A stretch of DNA of 64,000 nucleotides from Fluviicola sp. XM-24bin1 (GCA_003149635.1 QCWI01000005.1:1-64000), one strand, 5' to 3'; counted from the stretch's first letter, positions 29,962 to 39,332 are shown. The notes: generated from the sequence alone by a model not told the origin. Numbers and translations: made by a program.

Positions 29962-31587
29962 ATGAAGCAGTTGTTGTTCATTCTGTCGTTTTTATTGGTG
30001 TCCACGGTAAGTTTTGGGCAGCAAATTCAGGCTTTGTCCCCGGACGAAGAGAAGACCTTTGACTTTGCAGGAGAGAATTCCATGGCTCTTGGGTTGGAGT
30101 CCAAAATCATGTTGGACAGTGAAGGAGACCTTCTTGTGTATTTCATTCCTGGAGATTACCCCTTGCGCGATGTCGATTCAGTAACGGTTACTGTCGGTAA
30201 AACGAAGAAAAGGTTTGACGCGCTCACCCCATACCTGATTAAAGGAATCGAAAAGGAGGTTGAGATCAATGTGACGATGTACGAAAAGGGCGATACGCTA
30301 GAGTTTCATGCTTCGCAAGCCAAAACACTATCTGCAACAGTTAAGGTAGAGCCAAAACCGTGGATCACGGAAGATACGGTGACTTTCGGATTGCTTGCTA
30401 TTGTATTGGCTTTGATCTTCTTTACGGCAAATTCCAATAATCCGGGGTGGAAGAAGTTCTACGGTGTCATTCCAGCACTTTTGTTGTGTTACTTAATTCC
30501 AGGTTTGTTAAGTACGTTAGGAGTTATTTCAGCAGAGTACAGCAGTTTGTACACGGCGGCAAAGAATTATCTTCTTCCCGCAGCATTGATTCTGATGACC
30601 GTTGGAATCGATTTCAAAGGAATTATCAACCTTGGACCTAAGGCACTGATCATGTTCTTTACAGGAACGATTGGAATCGTGTTAGGCGGCCCAATTGCCA
30701 TTTGGATCTACTCATTAATTAGTCCTGAAGTTGTTGGCGGGGTAGGAGAGGAAGCTACCTGGAGAGGAATGTCAACGCTGGCTGGAAGCTGGATTGGTGG
30801 TGGTGCCAACCAAATGGCCATGTTAGAATTATTCGATTACAAGAAGAGCTTGTTCGGTAAGATGATTGCCGTAGACATCGTTGTAGCGCAACTTTGGATG
30901 ATCTTCTTGCTTTGGGGAGCAGCACGTCATAAAATGTTCGACAAATGGCTTAAGGCGGACGGCTCTGCTATTGAGGATTTGAAGAAGCGCATGGAGAACT
31001 ACGAAGCGCAAAATTCTCGCAAGCCAGAATTGAAGGATTACATGTTGATGCTCGGAATTACCTTCGGACTCGTTTCGTTTGCGCATTGGGCGTCGACGCA
31101 TCTTGGGCCTTTCTTTGAAAGTTTGACAAGTTCAACGAATCCAATGGCCAGTGAATTCTTCTGGTTGGTAGTGCTTTGTACGATCGGTGCCTTGATTTAT
31201 TCTGCTACGAAAGTTCGAAAATTTGAGGGCGCTGGAGCTTCAAAGTTGGGAAGTGTCTTTATTTATATTCTCGTAGCCGTAATCGGTATGAAAATGGACT
31301 TACAATTGGCAGTTGAAGAGCCAGAGCTTATTCTTGTCGGAATCATTTGGATGTTGTTCCACGCATTGTTGTTATTCGCAGTGGCGAAGTGGATCAGAGC
31401 ACCATTCTTTTTCTTGGCAGTTGGTTCCAAAGCGAATGTTGGAGGTGCGGCATCTGCTCCGGTGGTTGCAGCGGCATTCCATCCTTCTTTGGCAAGTGTA
31501 GGAGTGTTGTTGGCCGTTCTTGGTTACGCCATTGGATCGGTAGCGGCTATCGCATGTGCTTGGATGATGGGAGCAGTTGCGCCTTAA
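29962..31587 (+). CDS. DUF819 family membrane protein with exported N-terminal domain
   Basis: A 541-residue protein. The ATG at 29962 begins a clear signal peptide (KQLLFILSFLLVSTVSFG); the 22 residues before it in the open frame are the terminator of the previous gene. A periplasmic beta-rich domain of about 110 residues precedes a typical DUF819 region of about ten membrane segments (LLPAALILMTVGIDFKG, GSWIGGGANQMAML, GSKANVGGAASAPVVAA). DUF819 proteins are predicted transporters of unknown substrate. The N-terminal domain is not part of the usual DUF819 unit. Its stop overlaps the convergent next gene by 4 bp. Confidence 0.85.
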   Translation: MKQLLFILSFLLVSTVSFGQQIQALSPDEEKTFDFAGENSMALGLESKIMLDSEGDLLVYFIPGDYPLRDVDSVTVTVGKTKKRFDALTPYLIKGIEKEVEINVTMYEKGDTLEFHASQAKTLSATVKVEPKPWITEDTVTFGLLAIVLALIFFTANSNNPGWKKFYGVIPALLLCYLIPGLLSTLGVISAEYSSLYTAAKNYLLPAALILMTVGIDFKGIINLGPKALIMFFTGTIGIVLGGPIAIWIYSLISPEVVGGVGEEATWRGMSTLAGSWIGGGANQMAMLELFDYKKSLFGKMIAVDIVVAQLWMIFLLWGAARHKMFDKWLKADGSAIEDLKKRMENYEAQNSRKPELKDYMLMLGITFGLVSFAHWASTHLGPFFESLTSSTNPMASEFFWLVVLCTIGALIYSATKVRKFEGAGASKLGSVFIYILVAVIGMKMDLQLAVEEPELILVGIIWMLFHALLLFAVAKWIRAPFFFLAVGSKANVGGAASAPVVAAAFHPSLASVGVLLAVLGYAIGSVAAIACAWMMGAVAP

Positions 31588-31919
31588 TCAAAATTGATGA
31601 TTTTTGCTTTGGATAGGTGAGACTGGGCCTCTTTCCAAGATGGAAGACGTTCAGCATCAATTACGATCGTACCGATTTCCTGGGCAATTTTCTTACTTTT
31701 CTGCATAGTCGCGAGGTGTGCACCGCTGGCTGCAAAGGACTTCATTTCCTCGGCATTTTCCCATAAAGTCATCGTGTAATGAGTTGTCCAGATACCTTTC
31801 TTCTTGAAATCTTGGCAGTTGGTAGCTCTAAGCTGTCGAATGATGTGCAAAGCCTGTGAGGACAAGGCAAAGAATTTAAAAGGCCCTTTAAGTTTGATAT
31901 AAGTGATGGAAACTTTCAT
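31584..31919 (-). CDS. DUF3291-like small protein
   Basis: A 111-residue cytoplasmic protein with the ferredoxin-like dimeric barrel pattern of the DUF3291/antibiotic-monooxygenase-like group: ITYIKLKGPFKFFALSSQAL, TTHYTMTLWENAEEMKSFAASG and an H-x-x-x-M helix. Starts with the ATG at 31919; a TTG three codons earlier would overlap the ABC exporter stop. It follows the exporter by 5 bp and is likely cotranscribed with it. No catalytic residues can be named. Confidence 0.7.
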   Translation of the reverse strand: MKVSITYIKLKGPFKFFALSSQALHIIRQLRATNCQDFKKKGIWTTHYTMTLWENAEEMKSFAASGAHLATMQKSKKIAQEIGTIVIDAERLPSWKEAQSHLSKAKIINFD

Positions 31920-31924
31920 TATAA

Positions 31925-33745
31925 TCAACTATGCTCAACACCCTGCAACGAAACCAAGTTCGCATACACGCCATCCATATCAATCAACGAATCATGCTGT
32001 CCAGATTCCACAATCTCTCCATGATCGAAAACCAAAATCGTATCGGCCTTCTTAATCGTTGACAATCGATGCGCAATAACAAAGGAAGTACGACCTTTCA
32101 TCAGTTCATCCAAAGCAGATTGAACCGCCTTTTCTGATTCTGAATCCAAGGCCGATGTCGCTTCGTCTAAGATGAGAATTTTCGGATTCTTTAGAATGGC
32201 ACGGGCAATCGCGATGCGTTGCTTTTGTCCACCAGACAACTGAATTCCGCGATCTCCCACTTCCGTCTCTAACTTGTCGGGGAAGGTATCGATGAAGTCC
32301 CAAGCGTTCGCTTTTCGAGCCGCTTCAATGATCTCTTCTTCGGAGGCCTCCAAGTTTCCAAAGGCAATATTTTCGCGAATCGTTCCAGAGAATAATATGA
32401 CCTCTTGCGGAACGAAAGCCATGTGACTTCTCAAATGCTCCAGATCGATAGTTGTGCTGTCCACACCATCAAACAATATTGATCCTCCTGTTAAATCGTA
32501 GTATTGAAGTAGAAGAGAGGCCACCGTTGATTTACCAGCACCAGAAGATCCCACCAATGCAACCGTTTGATTCGATTGACTCGCGAAGGAAACATCTTTC
32601 AATACTTGTACGTCCTTTCGCTGAGGGTAATGGAACGATACCGATTCAAAAGCAACTTTACCAGTGATTTCTGGTTTCGCCGTTCCCGTTTTTTCGTCTT
32701 GCTCGTTGGATGTGTCAATAATTCCCATCAAATGCTCCGTAGCACCCACAGCTTTCATAATCGCGCTGTACATGTCCGCGATGGAACCAAATGAGGCGCC
32801 CATCATTATCGTAAACATGATAAAGGAGAAGAAATCCTTTTGAGCCAATTCAGGGTTCGGGCCTGAAGTCAATAATAATCCTTGCCAAATGATGAATACG
32901 ATGGCTCCGAAGAGACATAGAATAATGAACGATGCAAAAGTACCGCGCCAAATTCCGGCTTTAACGTTAATGGATTTGATCTTGTTAATTGCTGTGGAGT
33001 ACTTTCCAAGCATGAACATCTCGCGTGTAAATGACTTAACGTTGGAAATACCCATCAAAGACTCTTCAATAATAGAATTAGAAGTTGCTGATTCGTCTTG
33101 CGCTTGCTTCGACAATTTCTTGATAAATCTTCCGAAAACAACAGCGATTGCCATCATAACGGGGAGTGTCCCAAGCATAATCAACGCTAATTTCCATGAT
33201 AAAAACATCAGGAAGGCAACACCACCAACGATTATAATGATTTGTCGGAAAAACTCAGCAATCGTTGTATTAAGCACCGTTCGAACTTGTTCCACATCAG
33301 ATGAAATGCGACTTGTCAACTCTCCAACCTTGTTCGTATTAAAGAAGTCCATTGGCATATACAACAAACGCGTAAAAGCTTTGTGTTTTAAATCGCGTAG
33401 CGCACTTTCAGTAACGTATGTGAATATAATGATGCGGAAGAAACCAAAGATGGCTTGAGCTCCGAAAACCAGAAACAATGCCACAGCCACTGAATTCACG
33501 TCTGTGATGGATACCTGACTTAACAATCCATCCAAAGCACTTGGCTGGTCGGATCCCGTTCCGAGAAGCTGTCCCATGAGTAACGGGAACAACAAGCCTA
33601 CCAAACTCGAAAGCGCAAGGAAAATCCAACCAATGGCATAAGCCCCAGAATAAGGACGCAGATATAGGAAAATTTTCCGTGCTTTTTTAATGCTGTCTTT
33701 AGAGAGTTTTTCGCGCTTTGATCTTTCTTTTCTGGGTCGAAACAT
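31925..33745 (-). CDS. ABC exporter, fused permease and ATPase (MsbA/LmrA type)
   Basis: A 606-residue half-transporter: basic N-terminus, six membrane segments (about residues 30-320), then the ATPase with Walker A GSSGAGKST near residue 400, signature LSGGQKQRIAIARA near 503, Walker B ILILDEATSALD and the switch His in FVIAHRLSTI. It would act as a homodimer exporting lipid or drug-like molecules. I chose the ATG at 33745 (MFRPRKERSKREK); the frame is open 11 codons further without a better start. The substrate is unknown. Confidence 0.93.
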   Translation of the reverse strand: MFRPRKERSKREKLSKDSIKKARKIFLYLRPYSGAYAIGWIFLALSSLVGLLFPLLMGQLLGTGSDQPSALDGLLSQVSITDVNSVAVALFLVFGAQAIFGFFRIIIFTYVTESALRDLKHKAFTRLLYMPMDFFNTNKVGELTSRISSDVEQVRTVLNTTIAEFFRQIIIIVGGVAFLMFLSWKLALIMLGTLPVMMAIAVVFGRFIKKLSKQAQDESATSNSIIEESLMGISNVKSFTREMFMLGKYSTAINKIKSINVKAGIWRGTFASFIILCLFGAIVFIIWQGLLLTSGPNPELAQKDFFSFIMFTIMMGASFGSIADMYSAIMKAVGATEHLMGIIDTSNEQDEKTGTAKPEITGKVAFESVSFHYPQRKDVQVLKDVSFASQSNQTVALVGSSGAGKSTVASLLLQYYDLTGGSILFDGVDSTTIDLEHLRSHMAFVPQEVILFSGTIRENIAFGNLEASEEEIIEAARKANAWDFIDTFPDKLETEVGDRGIQLSGGQKQRIAIARAILKNPKILILDEATSALDSESEKAVQSALDELMKGRTSFVIAHRLSTIKKADTILVFDHGEIVESGQHDSLIDMDGVYANLVSLQGVEHS

Positions 33746-33820
33746 GTATAATTTTTGCTCCCTCAAAATTACGCACAATATCCCGATCCTATTTATAATT
33801 CAATATTTTTGTCAATCCGT

Positions 33821-33850
33821 TTTGACAGATAGAAAAAATAGCTATCTTTG
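33821..33850 (+). promoter_or_regulatory. Bacteroidota-type promoter of rpmH
   Basis: TTTG (33821-33824), an 18-bp spacer, then TATCTTTG (33843-33850), matching the TTTG / TAnnTTTG consensus. Transcription would start near 33857, some 34 bp before rpmH. Confidence 0.75.
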
Positions 33851-33890
33851 CAGTCCGAATTTTTGACAACAAGAGGAAAAGATATATATC

Positions 33891-34049
33891 ATGAAAAGAA
33901 CGTTTCAACCATCGGTAAGAAAAAGAAGAAACAAGCACGGATTCCGCAGCCGTATGGCTACTAAGAACGGACGTCGTGTATTGGCGGCTCGTCGTAGAAA
34001 AGGTCGTAAGAAGTTGACTGTTTCTGACGAAGGAATGCACAAACGCTAG
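33891..34049 (+). CDS. rpmH: 50S ribosomal protein L34
   Basis: A 52-residue, very basic ribosomal protein: [20 protein letters not shown] at the start, then [20 protein letters not shown], as in all L34 proteins. The ATG at 33891 follows an AAGAGGAAAAG ribosome-binding sequence and a strong promoter. A terminator follows 28 bp after the stop, so it is a single-gene unit here, not linked to rnpA or dnaA. Confidence 0.98.
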   Translation: MKRTFQPSVRKRRNKHGFRSRMATKNGRRVLAARRRKGRKKLTVSDEGMHKR

Positions 34050-34076
34050 TAAGCTTTTCTTTTCAAGGAAATTAAT

Positions 34077-34107
34077 TCCCGGTATTCATCGAATGCCGGG
34101 ATTTTTT
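34077..34107 (+). terminator. Terminator after rpmH
   Basis: TCCCGGTATT facing AATGCCGGGA (one mismatch) followed by six T. Confidence 0.9.
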
Positions 34108-34154
34108 GTTTGTACTCATAAGGTCATTTCAAAATCCTATATTTAGGTACTGAG

Positions 34155-35054
34155 ATGCTGAGAACATTACTCTTTCTGGGACTTGCTACTGCTTATTGCT
34201 TTACTTCTAAAGCGCAGCAATACGTCGATTTGGTGAAATTCGATTACACCATGACGCCTCCCAACAAATTTGACTCGTCCGACCTAACGACTCGAATGCA
34301 AGAAATCAATGGAGATTTCACCGTCCCAATAAAATTTGGTGAGAATAACGCCTTCTTAACAGGAATAACTTACGAGAAAACGAGAGCATCCTTCGACCCT
34401 GGGCGTTTTGAGGAATCGGCTACTGGAATTACGTGGAAGTTAGGCCTGAAGCTAGAACACAGCGAAAATTGGTCGGGAACCTATTTGTTTTTGCCTAAGG
34501 TTTCATCGGACATGGGGCCAACAACGGCCAGAGATTTTCAATTCGGCGGTGCCGTTCTGATGAAGTACAAGAAATCGGATCGCTTTAATTACAAATTTGG
34601 CGGTTATTACAATCAGGAATTATTTGGGCCGTTCTTCGTTCCGATTTTCGGATTCTATTATTTGAGCGAAAACGAGAAGTTCGAAGCGAAAGCGCTGTTG
34701 CCATTATCCGTTGGTTTGAATTACAATTTTGCTGGAAATTTCAGTACAGGAATGACTTATCGCGGGCAAATTCGGAGTTATGACATGACGCAATCGTACG
34801 GGAATGAAGAGGAACGCTATCTAGCGCGCTCTACCAATGAAGCCTACGTTTATTTGCAATACGCGATGCCCAATGGAATCCACTTTCAGATTCATGGAGG
34901 ACACTCCATCGGGCGAAATTATCGTGTGTACAATGAGAAAGTACCGTTTTCCATGCCCTTATTTTATTTCAATGACAACAGAACGCAGCTCAACACCGAC
35001 TTTGCCGATGGATGGTTGTTCAAAGTGGCTGCATTCTATCGTTTGAAGTTGTAA
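34155..35054 (+). CDS. DUF6268-like exported outer-membrane beta-barrel protein
   Basis: A 299-residue exported protein, signal peptide cut near residue 20 (TSKAQ). The mature part consists of alternating hydrophobic/polar strands with aromatic girdles (FQFGGAVLMKYKKSDRFNYK, FGGYYNQELFGPFFVPIFGF) and a C-terminal strand ending in FYRLKL, so it is probably an outer-membrane barrel. The sequence resembles the DUF6268 group of Bacteroidota. Function unknown. The next gene's promoter lies within its last codons. Confidence 0.75.
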   Translation: MLRTLLFLGLATAYCFTSKAQQYVDLVKFDYTMTPPNKFDSSDLTTRMQEINGDFTVPIKFGENNAFLTGITYEKTRASFDPGRFEESATGITWKLGLKLEHSENWSGTYLFLPKVSSDMGPTTARDFQFGGAVLMKYKKSDRFNYKFGGYYNQELFGPFFVPIFGFYYLSENEKFEAKALLPLSVGLNYNFAGNFSTGMTYRGQIRSYDMTQSYGNEEERYLARSTNEAYVYLQYAMPNGIHFQIHGGHSIGRNYRVYNEKVPFSMPLFYFNDNRTQLNTDFADGWLFKVAAFYRLKL

Positions 35055-35072
35055 GCATCTTACCTATCTTTA
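35042..35072 (+). promoter_or_regulatory. Candidate Bacteroidota-type promoter of the ferredoxin gene
   Basis: TTTG (35042-35045), exactly 19 bp, then TATCTTTA (35065-35072; seven of eight bases of the consensus). The box ends 8 bp before the ATG at 35081, so the transcript would be leaderless or nearly so. Confidence 0.45.
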
Positions 35073-35080
35073 TAAGTGTG

Positions 35081-35416
35081 ATGAAAGTGGTTTTACCCAG
35101 TGGGAAGGAGGTTACAGTAGATCCAAATCAAAAACTGAGAACAAGTTTGAAGCCTTATTGGGAGGAGATTTATCATCCTTCGGTGCGATGGATCCATTGT
35201 CGTGGTATGGGATCTTGCGGCACGTGCGCTATCAAAGTGGACGGAGAAGTAACCCCGCCAACGCGAATGGAAAAGTGGCGTTTGAATTTTCCTCCGCATA
35301 AAAACGGACTTGAAGAAGGGCTTCGATTGGCGTGTCAATGCAAACCACTCTCTGATTTAAAGATCACGAAAGAATCGGGCAAGTGGGGGCAAGGATATGA
35401 TTCCAAGAAAACCTGA
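35081..35416 (+). CDS. 2Fe-2S ferredoxin-type protein
   Basis: A 111-residue cytoplasmic protein with the plant-type 2Fe-2S cluster pattern: CRGMGSCGTC (Cys-x5-Cys-x2-Cys) and a later LACQC. The start at the ATG 35081 (MKVVLPSGKEVTV) gives a normal ferredoxin beta-grasp; the frame is open upstream into the barrel gene. The electron partner is not visible in the neighbourhood. Confidence 0.85.
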   Translation: MKVVLPSGKEVTVDPNQKLRTSLKPYWEEIYHPSVRWIHCRGMGSCGTCAIKVDGEVTPPTRMEKWRLNFPPHKNGLEEGLRLACQCKPLSDLKITKESGKWGQGYDSKKT

Positions 35417-35474
35417 TAATTATCATTCTTAAAGCCGATTCTTCGCGCTATCTTGCCCTTATAAACCAATCATT

Positions 35475-35810
35475 ATGAGTGAAGTAAAAACAGACTGGAG
35501 TAAGAAAGAATTCAAGGCGTATCTAATGATGTACGCAGCTAATGCCAATTTCTTCGAGTCAGAAGGCGAGAAAGATTTGATTCATGAAATCGTTTCTGAT
35601 AAAACGTACAAGGCCATTCACCGTGAATTCGATAAGGACAACGACTATCAAAGTATTCAGAAAATACTTCACAACATCGATAAGTTTGGATACGACAAAG
35701 AAGATTTGGAGAAACTCATTAAAGATATCCAAGAGTTGTTCAATGCTGACGGCAACGTCGATACATTAGAAAACAACATGTTGTTGGCATTAAAGCATTT
35801 GTTGAAGTAA
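35475..35810 (+). CDS. TerB-like helical protein
   Basis: A 111-residue, acidic, all-helical cytoplasmic protein. SKKEFKAYLMMYAANANFFE and an acidic FNADGNVDTLENNMLLALKH near the end resemble the tellurite-resistance TerB fold, in which acidic residues bind metal. No other ter gene is nearby. The family link is moderate, function unknown. Confidence 0.65.
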   Translation: MSEVKTDWSKKEFKAYLMMYAANANFFESEGEKDLIHEIVSDKTYKAIHREFDKDNDYQSIQKILHNIDKFGYDKEDLEKLIKDIQELFNADGNVDTLENNMLLALKHLLK

Positions 35811-35900
35811 TTCCATCTGATAGGTTTTTTAAGGTCATATTTTTTCTTAACTTAAATAAGACGGCACGCTTTTGTGCCCAAACCGACCTAACCTATTATA

Positions 35901-36746
35901 ATGATTGCAAAGACCTATGGCGCTGCCCTGATGGGTATTGACGCCGCTACTATTCATGTTGAAGTCAACATCGTTCCTGGAATTAATTTCTTTTTGGTTG
36001 GATTGCCAGATACAGCCGTTAAAGAGAGTCATCAGCGAATCAAGGCTTCTTTTATCAATAACGATTTAAAGTTTCCCGGTAAAGAAATTACCATCAATCT
36101 TGCGCCCGCCGATATGCGTAAAGTCGGTTCCTTCTTTGATCTTCCCATAGCCGTTGGCATTCTTGCTGCGAGCAAACAAGTGGAATCGGATCTACTTTCG
36201 GATACCATGTTTATCGGGGAGTTATCACTAGACGGTGAACTACGGCCTTTGAAAGGAATCCTGCCCATCGCGATTGAAGCAAAGCGAAATAAGTTCCGAC
36301 GGTTGATTTTACCCAAGGAGAATGCGCAAGAAGCGTTTCTCGTGGATGGGATTCAAGTCTTGCCCGCCGAAAATCTCAAAGACGTTGTAGCGCATTTGAA
36401 CGGTGAGAAATCGCTAAATATCGAACGCACGCCAATTCCGGATAGCTTTAAATTGCCAAAATCGTTTATTGATTTCAAAGACGTCAAAGGACAATTCTCT
36501 ATCAAGCGTGCTTTCGAAATTGCTGCTGCTGGAGGACATAATTTATTGTTGATTGGCCCGCCCGGATCGGGGAAATCCATGTTAGCCAAACGCATGCCGA
36601 CGATCTTGCCTCCATTGTCTGTCGCAGATGCTTTGGAAACCACCAAAATTCACTCAGTTGTTGGAAATGTGAAAGCAGGGCAAGGTTTAATTCGAAATCG
36701 TCCTTTCCGAAAACCACATCACACCATTTCCGATGAGGCACAATAA
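35901..36746 (+). pseudogene. YifB/ComM-type Mg-chelatase-like ATPase, N-terminal fragment (interrupted by mobile element)
   Basis: The N-terminal 278 codons of a YifB/ComM family gene: Lon-protease-like domain (MIAKTYGAALMGIDAATIHV, ADMRKVGSFFDLPIAVGIL) and the start of the AAA+ domain with Walker A GPPGSGKSMLAKRMP. At GAT (36732-36734) the reading frame leaves the chromosomal sequence, adds three codons and stops at TAA 36744-36746. The missing part, with Walker B (NGVLFLDELPEY), resumes at 48700. In gamma-proteobacteria ComM is a branch-migration helicase for natural transformation; the role in this phylum is not established. Without Walker B and the arginine fingers this fragment cannot hydrolyse ATP normally. 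Confidence 0.93.
36732..36746 (+). other. attL, left junction of the mobile element
   Basis: Chromosomal sequence ends in TTTCCGAT; element sequence continues GAGGCACAATAAG. The GAT (36732-36734) is shared with the right junction. CACAATAA (36739-36746) is the inverted counterpart of TTATTGTG at 48682-48689, so the circular form would have this eight-base inverted repeat around the crossover. Confidence 0.8.
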
Positions 36747-36785
36747 GTTGTAGGGGTTTGCTATATTGCAGTAAAATTAACGCTC

Positions 36786-38372
36786 ATGCTTGCAATTTAT
36801 ACGAGACTATCTAAAGAGGACGAAGAATCTAACTCGATTGAGAATCAAACCAGAGAAGGTAAGGCTTTCGCTAAAGCTAATGGATTTCATGAATATGAGC
36901 TATACAATGAAGGAAAGGGAGTTTCTGGAGGTGTTGAGATAAAGGATAGACCTCAACTATTTCGCTTATTAAAGGATATGAGAAGCGATAAAATAAAGGC
37001 GGTTTGGTTTAGGCACCAAAACAGGTTGGAACGTAATTCTACCACATTTGTAATTTTTACAGGCGAGGCGAAGAAGAATCGGGTTCATTTGTTCTTTGGA
37101 GATAAAGAGTACGATTATAACGACCCTCAAAACGTCTTATTTGGAGGTATAACCTCAGCTATTAGTCAGTATCAAAAAGACCTTCAAAGCACTCAAACAA
37201 AGAAAACCCTAATAGACAACGCACAAGAGGGAAAAGTTTGGAGTATTGTTGCTTACGGCTACAAGTCTGATGGTGGTTACCTAGCCGTTAATGATAATGA
37301 GGTTGAGGTAGTAAAGCGCATTTATAGGGAGTCTTTACAAGGTATAGGAACTGACAGGATTGCAAAAAGGTTAAATAAGGATAATATACCAACCAGAAGA
37401 GGTGCAGAATGGCGAGGTAGGACGGTACAGGGAATTATCAAGAACACGCTTTACAAAGGCGAGAGAGTCTATGGCGGTAGAAGGTTTGAAGCTCCAAAAA
37501 TAATAGAACCTGAATTGTGGCAAAAAGTCAATGATAACCTTGTAAATAATCGCAATAACTCAGGTAAGAGAGTAGAGCATAAGTATCTATTAAAAGGGCT
37601 TATTACTTGTGGGACTTGTGGTAAGGGTTATTATGGTAAGGTTAAAAAGAAAAATGACGTTATAAATGAGAATACGTATACCTGTGTAGGGAAAAGGTAC
37701 CCAGAAATTAAATGTAAAAGTAGAAGCATTAACAGACCTACATTGGATTTAGTGATAAAGACTATGTTTTTAACTCCAACCTTAAAGGAAATTTATCTTA
37801 ATTACTTAAATACAGTTCCAGAGAACGATAAACTAGAAGAGCTGAACGAATCCCTCAAAGAATTACAAAAGCAATTACTAGCAAACAACAAAGAGAAGAA
37901 TAACCTTCTTGATAAAGTTGCTAAGGGAATAATGGACGATGAATTCATAAAAAGCAAAATAGACTCAATCAAGGCTTCTCGAGAATCTATTACTTTACAA
38001 ATCAATAACACCAAAGAACAAATAGATAGGTTATCCAATCTGAGTAATGATGTTGAGGCTTCTATTGAAAAGATAGATAAGGTAGATGCTAACTTGAGCC
38101 ACAACGAATGGCAGGAACTACTCAAAGAGAACATTGAGAAAATAACCCTTTATTACAGTTTTCAGGAAAGGAGTTTTGCCCTTCTGGTTAATCTCAAACT
38201 AATCGATGATGAAATATTAATTGCTCTGCCTCAGAGCATGAAAGAGGCTCATATTTTTGGAGGTAGATTTGCTTGGACTATTGATAATTTGAAAGACTCT
38301 ACAGAACTTAAACTCACAAGAATTGAAGTAGGAGAGGGGATAACGCGAGAGCTTTTGAAAAAACTTGATTAA
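36786..38372 (+). CDS. Large serine recombinase (site-specific integrase)
   Basis: A 528-residue integrase: catalytic resolvase domain (MLAIYTRLSKEDEESNSIEN, active Ser near residue 9; RLERN), recombinase domain (GTDRIAKRLNKDNIPTRRGA), a zinc ribbon (CGTCGKGYY and a second Cys pair near CVGKRYPEIKC) and a long coiled coil (about 350-430) typical of directionality control in this family. Its position 50 bp from attL is normal for the enzyme that integrated the element. It probably recognises the yifB site, making it a candidate integrase with a conserved chromosomal target. Its promoter is not clear. Confidence 0.93.
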   Translation: MLAIYTRLSKEDEESNSIENQTREGKAFAKANGFHEYELYNEGKGVSGGVEIKDRPQLFRLLKDMRSDKIKAVWFRHQNRLERNSTTFVIFTGEAKKNRVHLFFGDKEYDYNDPQNVLFGGITSAISQYQKDLQSTQTKKTLIDNAQEGKVWSIVAYGYKSDGGYLAVNDNEVEVVKRIYRESLQGIGTDRIAKRLNKDNIPTRRGAEWRGRTVQGIIKNTLYKGERVYGGRRFEAPKIIEPELWQKVNDNLVNNRNNSGKRVEHKYLLKGLITCGTCGKGYYGKVKKKNDVINENTYTCVGKRYPEIKCKSRSINRPTLDLVIKTMFLTPTLKEIYLNYLNTVPENDKLEELNESLKELQKQLLANNKEKNNLLDKVAKGIMDDEFIKSKIDSIKASRESITLQINNTKEQIDRLSNLSNDVEASIEKIDKVDANLSHNEWQELLKENIEKITLYYSFQERSFALLVNLKLIDDEILIALPQSMKEAHIFGGRFAWTIDNLKDSTELKLTRIEVGEGITRELLKKLD

Positions 38373-38380
38373 TCAAATAA

Positions 38381-39031
38381 TTACCTCAACCTACTTACCT
38401 GAGTAGGGCTAAATTGACCGCCCCGACTTGTCTTAAATCCTGCCTCGTTTAGTTTGTCGGCTGTCTGTTGGAGTGTTAACCCATTTAAAGCCTGTATAAA
38501 GGCTCTAGCACGTTTGTTATTAGCATTGTTCCTAGCTATCTCTTTACGTGTTTCTACGCCCTTTAATCGTCCTTCCTGAGTCAGGTTCTTTTCAGTTCCT
38601 AACTTCTTACCTTCTTTGGCTAGTTGTCTCTTCTTTACAGCTAAGGCTTCTTTAATTCGCTTTTGAATATTCTTCGCTTCATTTTGTGCAATAGCAGAGA
38701 GAAGGTGTATAGTAAGTTCGTTTGCTTCTGGCATATCTACAGCCGTAAACGATACTTTGCTCTCCATTAGGTTGGATACAAAACTTACATTTCTTGCAAG
38801 TCGGTCGAGCTTGGCAATCAATAACGTAGCATTATGCTTTTTACAGAGTTCTATTGCTTTGGCTAGTTCAGGTCTATACTTCTTATTTGTACCCGTTTCT
38901 ATCTCTGTGAATTCTGCATCTATCAATTCAGGTGCTATGTAGTTAGTAACAGCTTCTTTTTGGGCTTCTAAACCTAGTCCACTTGCTCCTTGTTTCTTTG
39001 TTGAGACTCGATAATATGCTATGTATTTCAT
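38381..39031 (-). CDS. Small serine recombinase (resolvase/invertase family)
   Basis: A 216-residue recombinase with a complete catalytic domain: YRVSTKKQGASGLGLEAQ (active Ser near residue 10), AKLDRLARN and an E-helix followed by a C-terminal helix-turn-helix (GLTLQQTADKLNEAGFKTSR). It converges with the large integrase, 8 bp apart. Candidate substrates are unknown; the two direct repeats at 43882 and 47103 are the only obvious pair in the element. It may resolve multimers or rearrange cargo. Confidence 0.9.
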   Translation of the reverse strand: MKYIAYYRVSTKKQGASGLGLEAQKEAVTNYIAPELIDAEFTEIETGTNKKYRPELAKAIELCKKHNATLLIAKLDRLARNVSFVSNLMESKVSFTAVDMPEANELTIHLLSAIAQNEAKNIQKRIKEALAVKKRQLAKEGKKLGTEKNLTQEGRLKGVETRKEIARNNANNKRARAFIQALNGLTLQQTADKLNEAGFKTSRGGQFSPTQVSRLR

Positions 39032-39143
39032 CGCTTTATTTGTGCTTGTACGGCTTAAATATACAAATATTACATAACTGGAACATTAGATGTAGTAATG
39101 TTAAACGTAAATAGAATACGTTGTACTACTGGATATTTACAGC

Positions 39144-39332
39144 ATGAAAAGTATTATTGAATTATTGGATGGAACTGACCACGGACAGTTAAAGGTTCGT
39201 GTATTTGCTTTTTTACATCGTTTAGATAATAGAAGAAGTATCGACCAAGAACTATTGGAACAATGCGTTTCGAGAGTGTTTAAATGTGACACAGCAATAG
39301 GAGTAGTAGCGGATTGGGTTGATCAGCGTTAG
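39144..39332 (+). CDS. Hypothetical protein, 62 aa
   Basis: A small protein of 62 residues (MKSIIELLDGTDHGQLKVRV) with a predicted helical pattern, divergent from the small recombinase with 112 bp between. It could be a small DNA-binding or regulatory protein of the element, but nothing specific is visible. Confidence 0.5.
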   Translation: MKSIIELLDGTDHGQLKVRVFAFLHRLDNRRSIDQELLEQCVSRVFKCDTAIGVVADWVDQR

